Of a stretch of 64,000 nt of DNA, positions 61,345-64,000 are shown one piece after another. The notes beneath the pieces were generated by a model. That model made no database searches, was not told the origin of the DNA, and was given only the letters and a program-made list of their open reading frames with translations. Both the position numbers and the translations under genes were made by a program. How positions within the stretch are numbered: the first letter of the stretch is position 1; each line of letters begins with the position of its first letter. Location: positions 1,798,001-1,862,000 of the forward strand of contig NZ_CP018047.1 in NCBI RefSeq assembly GCF_002009175.1, in the 5' to 3' direction. Source of the DNA: Streptomyces niveus (GTDB taxonomy: Bacteria; Actinomycetota; Actinomycetes; Streptomycetales; Streptomycetaceae).

Positions 61345-62892
61345 CTAGTCCAGGTAGTCGCGCAGAACCTGCGAACGCGACGGGTGGCGGAGCTTCGACA
61401 TCGTCTTGGACTCGATCTGACGAATGCGCTCACGCGTCACGCCGTAGACCTTGCCGATCTCGTCCAGCGTCTTGGGCTGGCCGTCGGTGAGACCGAAGCG
61501 CATGGAGACCACACCGGCCTCACGCTCGGAGAGCGTGTCGAGCACCGAGTGCAGCTGCTCCTGGAGAAGCGTGAAGCTGACCGCGTCCGCCGGGACGACG
61601 GCCTCGGAGTCCTCGATGAGGTCACCGAACTCGCTGTCCCCGTCCTCGCCCAGCGGAGTGTGCAGCGAAATCGGCTCGCGACCGTACTTCTGGACCTCGA
61701 TGACCTTCTCGGGGGTCATGTCGAGCTCCTTGGCCAGCTCCTCCGGGGTGGGCTCACGGCCCAGGTCCTGGAGCATCTGGCGCTGCACACGCGCGAGCTT
61801 GTTGATGACCTCGACCATGTGCACCGGGATACGGATGGTGCGGGCCTGGTCGGCCATGGCGCGGGTGATCGCCTGACGGATCCACCAGGTGGCGTACGTG
61901 GAGAACTTGTAGCCCTTGGTGTAGTCGAACTTCTCGACCGCGCGGATCAGACCCAGGTTGCCCTCCTGGATCAGGTCCAGGAAGAGCATGCCGCGGCCGG
62001 TGTAGCGCTTGGCCAGCGAGACCACCAGACGGAGGTTGGCCTCCAGCAGGTGGTTCTTGGCGCGGCGCCCGTCCTCGGCGATGATCTCCAGCTCGCGCTT
62101 GAGCTTGGGGGCGAGCTTGTCCGCGTTCGCCAGCTTGTCCTCGGCGAAGAGACCCGCCTCGATGCGCTTGGCGAGCTCGACCTCCTGCTCGGCGTTGAGG
62201 AGCGGGACCTTGCCGATCTGCTTGAGGTAGTCCTTGACCGGGTCGGCGGTGGCGCCCGCGACGGCGACCTGCTGGGCCGGCGCGTCGTCCTCGTCGTCGT
62301 CGGAGAGGACGAAGCCCTTGTTCTCGCCCTCGGTCTCCTCCTCCTCGCCCTTGCCGGCCTGGACCTCCTCGGGCGTCTCCTCGCCGTCGGCGGCCTCGTC
62401 GGCGTCCTTCTTACCGGCGGTCTTCTTCGCAGCGACCTTCTTGACGGCGGTCTTCTTGGCCGCCGCCTTCTTGGCCACGGTCTTCTTCGCCGCGGCCTTC
62501 TTGGCGGGCGCGGCTGTCTCGTCGCCGGGCGTCTCGACGGTCTCGGCCGCCGGGGCGGCGGTGGCCGCGACTGTCTTCGTATGAACGGTCTTGGCGGCGA
62601 CTGTCTTGGTGGCGGTGCGCTTCGCCGGGCTCTTCGCAGCGACGCTCTTGCGGGCGCGCTTCGGCGACTCCGCGGCACTGACCATCAGCGTCACACCCTC
62701 TTCCTCGAGGATCTGGTTGAGGCTGCGCAGAACATTCTTCCACTGGGTTGGCGGAATCTGGTCAGCCTCGAAGGCCCGACGCACGTCGTCGCCGGCGATC
62801 TGCCCATCAGCCTTTCCCCGCTCGATGAGCGCCATCACAGACTCGGACTCGGCGATCTCCGGCGGGAGCGTACGGGATGTGCTGGCCGACAC
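61345..62892 (-). CDS. hrdB: Principal RNA polymerase sigma factor HrdB
   Basis: 515 residues from a GTG at 62892 (GAGAGG six bases upstream); a TTG two codons earlier is less likely because known HrdB proteins begin (M/V)[14 protein letters not shown]. Order: region 1.1 (about 1-80), Lys/Ala-rich tract (about 85-160, repeats of AAKK type), acidic stretch (about 165-205), region 1.2 ([22 protein letters not shown]), region 2 ([22 protein letters not shown] and [15 protein letters not shown]), region 3, and region 4 ([14 protein letters not shown] and [14 protein letters not shown]). It directs transcription of housekeeping genes. Confidence 0.97.
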   Translation of the reverse strand: MSASTSRTLPPEIAESESVMALIERGKADGQIAGDDVRRAFEADQIPPTQWKNVLRSLNQILEEEGVTLMVSAAESPKRARKSVAAKSPAKRTATKTVAAKTVHTKTVAATAAPAAETVETPGDETAAPAKKAAAKKTVAKKAAAKKTAVKKVAAKKTAGKKDADEAADGEETPEEVQAGKGEEEETEGENKGFVLSDDDEDDAPAQQVAVAGATADPVKDYLKQIGKVPLLNAEQEVELAKRIEAGLFAEDKLANADKLAPKLKRELEIIAEDGRRAKNHLLEANLRLVVSLAKRYTGRGMLFLDLIQEGNLGLIRAVEKFDYTKGYKFSTYATWWIRQAITRAMADQARTIRIPVHMVEVINKLARVQRQMLQDLGREPTPEELAKELDMTPEKVIEVQKYGREPISLHTPLGEDGDSEFGDLIEDSEAVVPADAVSFTLLQEQLHSVLDTLSEREAGVVSMRFGLTDGQPKTLDEIGKVYGVTRERIRQIESKTMSKLRHPSRSQVLRDYLD

Positions 62893-63008
62893 GAACAACC
62901 TCTCGGAACGATGGAAACGGCTTCCGACTCCACCCAGGATCGGGGCGGAGCCGACGACCGTCGACTGGGGATGTGCCGACGGCGCGGGCTGGACCTCGGA
63001 GCTGGATA

Positions 63009-63036
63009 CAGCGCCACCCTTCGTGGCGCTATTCCC
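63009..63036 (-). promoter_or_regulatory. Candidate sigmaR-type promoter of hrdB
   Basis: On the minus strand GGGAAT is followed after 18 bases by GCTG; the sigmaR consensus is GGGAAT-N18-GTTG, so one base differs. S. coelicolor hrdB has a sigmaR-dependent promoter in this region. The spacer is almost filled by a perfect 8-base inverted repeat (AGCGCCAC/GTGGCGCT, 63010-63030). It lies about 120-145 bases before the hrdB start. Confidence 0.5.
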
Positions 63037-63155
63037 TCCGTGGCTGTCACCTCTTAGGTCATCGCCCTGCCTCGTGGAGTGTTACGCCCAATCCACGTGG
63101 CCCGAGTCACACCCCATTTACGACAAAACAACCAGAAGGGTCTTATCCCACGTTA

Positions 63156-63185
63156 GTGCCGCCGGGCCCGTGGGTCCGGCGGCAC
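63156..63185 (-). terminator. Hairpin past the whiH stop, probable terminator
   Basis: 10-base perfect arms GTGCCGCCGG/CCGGCGGCAC, extended inside by a CCC/GGG stem, 85 bases past the whiH stop. Confidence 0.75.
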
Positions 63186-63269
63186 GTGACGCGTACGCCC
63201 CCGTCCGTCCTGACCTTCGTCTTCCTGCTCGGCACCGCGGGACTCGCCCTCAGCACCCCGGTGGCACTC

Positions 63270-64000
63270 TCAGTGCTCGCGAGGCGCCGGAACGACGCGC
63301 TCCACTTCCGGGTGGACCATCAGAAGCTGCCGCATGGCCGATTCGGCCGCCTGACCGTCGCCGGCCGCCAGGGCCTCGACGATCCGCGCGTGGTGGGCCA
63401 GCGACGCGTCGGTGGGACGGTCACAGCCGGTGACGGGGCCGCCGGAGACCTGGAGGGCGGCGGAGACGATCCCCGAAAGATGCTCCAGCATCCGGTTGCC
63501 CGCGAGCTGGATCAGCAGGGAGTGGAATTCGGCGTCCGCGCGCGAGAACGTGATCGCGTCACCCTGGGCGATCGCGTGCCCCATGATCTCGACCATGTCG
63601 GCCAGCCGCTGCTGGACGTCCTCACGTCCGTGGCCGGCGGCGAGACGCGCGGCGAGGGGCTCGATCGTCCAGCGCAGCTCGCTCAGCTCGCGGCGCTGGT
63701 CGTCACGCTGCGGGCCGAACGCCCGCCATTCGATGATGTCGGCGTCCAGCAGATTCCAGTCGCTGACCGGCCGGACCCGCGTACCGACATTGGGACGGGC
63801 GCTGACGAGGCCCTTGGCCTCCAGGACGCGCAGCGACTCGCGGACCACCGTGCGGGAGACCTCGAAGCGCTGTCCGATCTCCTCCGGTACGAGCGGCCGG
63901 TCGGCGCCCAGGTCGCCGGAGACGATCATCTGGCCGAGCTGCTGGACGAGTTGGCCGTGCAGTCCACGGCCCCGGCTGCCCGCCGAGCGCCGGCCGACCC
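63270..64000 (-). CDS. whiH: WhiH-type GntR (FadR subfamily) regulator, 5' truncated by window
   Basis: The frame is open to the window edge and encodes the last 242 residues; the first visible residues HGQLVQQLGQMIVSGDL are within the GntR winged helix, so the start lies outside. The DNA-binding domain continues PLVPEEIGQRFEVSRTVVRE and SLRVLEAKGLVSARPNVGT; the all-helical FadR C-terminal domain follows (ELRWTIEPLAARLAA, FHSLLIQLAGNRML, HARIVEALAAGDGQAAESAM). In S. coelicolor the sporulation gene whiH lies directly beside hrdB and encodes a protein of about 295 residues of this family, which fits both place and length. An ATG at 63929 is internal. Confidence 0.75.
   Translation of the reverse strand, partial: VGRRSAGSRGRGLHGQLVQQLGQMIVSGDLGADRPLVPEEIGQRFEVSRTVVRESLRVLEAKGLVSARPNVGTRVRPVSDWNLLDADIIEWRAFGPQRDDQRRELSELRWTIEPLAARLAAGHGREDVQQRLADMVEIMGHAIAQGDAITFSRADAEFHSLLIQLAGNRMLEHLSGIVSAALQVSGGPVTGCDRPTDASLAHHARIVEALAAGDGQAAESAMRQLLMVHPEVERVVPAPREH

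Larger units (their letters stand above)
62893..63269. other. 377-base region holding the hrdB promoters and the whiH 3' end
   Basis: Both flanking genes are on the minus strand. The part from about 63090 to 63155 is AT-rich and probably contains the main hrdB promoter. A sigmaR-type promoter candidate (63009-63036) and a whiH terminator (63156-63185) are listed separately. A short plus-strand frame from 63186 looks like a membrane peptide but runs into whiH antisense and was rejected. Confidence 0.6.

Noticed and set aside
63186..63300. Short plus-strand frame beginning GTGACGCG that could encode a membrane peptide
   Set aside because: No ribosome site, and the frame continues into whiH antisense without a stop; the whiH terminator overlaps its upstream region.

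Overview
The window is high-GC actinobacterial chromosome, almost certainly Streptomyces. The evidence is the principal sigma factor HrdB with its Lys/Ala-rich N-terminal region, the cell-division regulator SepH, the CutRS two-component system, separate ParC and ParE topoisomerase genes, a DasR-type operator before ptsH and a ydaO-type riboswitch before a secreted peptidase. From memory, the order of housekeeping genes follows the S. coelicolor SCO5819-SCO5867 region (whiH, hrdB, parE ... parC, M16 pair, ptsH, pat, tdk ... sseA, sepH, hemH, cutRS), read from right to left. This synteny has not been checked by a search.

Layout. 1-14 kb is conserved core: end of a DUF3093 gene, a hypothetical/DUF4193 pair, cutRS, inositol monophosphatase, coproporphyrin ferrochelatase, an MFS exporter overlapping a sugar-lactone oxidase, a membrane protein, sepH, a thiosulfate sulfurtransferase and small enzymes. 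14.5-25.3 kb is an accessory insertion: a secreted 2878-residue RHS protein ending in a nuclease-like toxin domain, a SUKH immunity protein directly downstream, an unidentified small gene beyond a strong terminator, and a divergent MmpS-like protein. 25.3-38.1 kb is core: tdk, a phosphatase-superfamily protein, DUF5998, a Pat-like acetyltransferase/acyl-CoA-synthetase fusion, ptsH, a riboswitch-controlled M23 peptidase, two M16 peptidases and parC. A COG0523 (CobW) GTPase follows.

39.4-50.3 kb is a second accessory block, all on the minus strand: a secreted GH87-type alpha-1,3-glucanase, a LacI-family regulator, a sugar ABC importer (binding protein plus two permeases, no ATPase) and a GH13 alpha-glucosidase. 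This reads as a complete route for using alpha-1,3-glucan: cut outside, import, hydrolyse inside. 50.6-57.3 kb carries two two-component systems of different families (CitA/CitB-like and DesK/NarL-like) flanking a sodium:solute symporter with its DUF485 partner. 57.4-64 kb is core again: parE, a small zinc-ribbon protein, a secreted trypsin-like protease, hrdB and the 5'-truncated WhiH-type GntR regulator.

No tRNA, rRNA, CRISPR array, insertion sequence or prophage gene was seen. Family assignments rest on reading the translations; no database search was possible.
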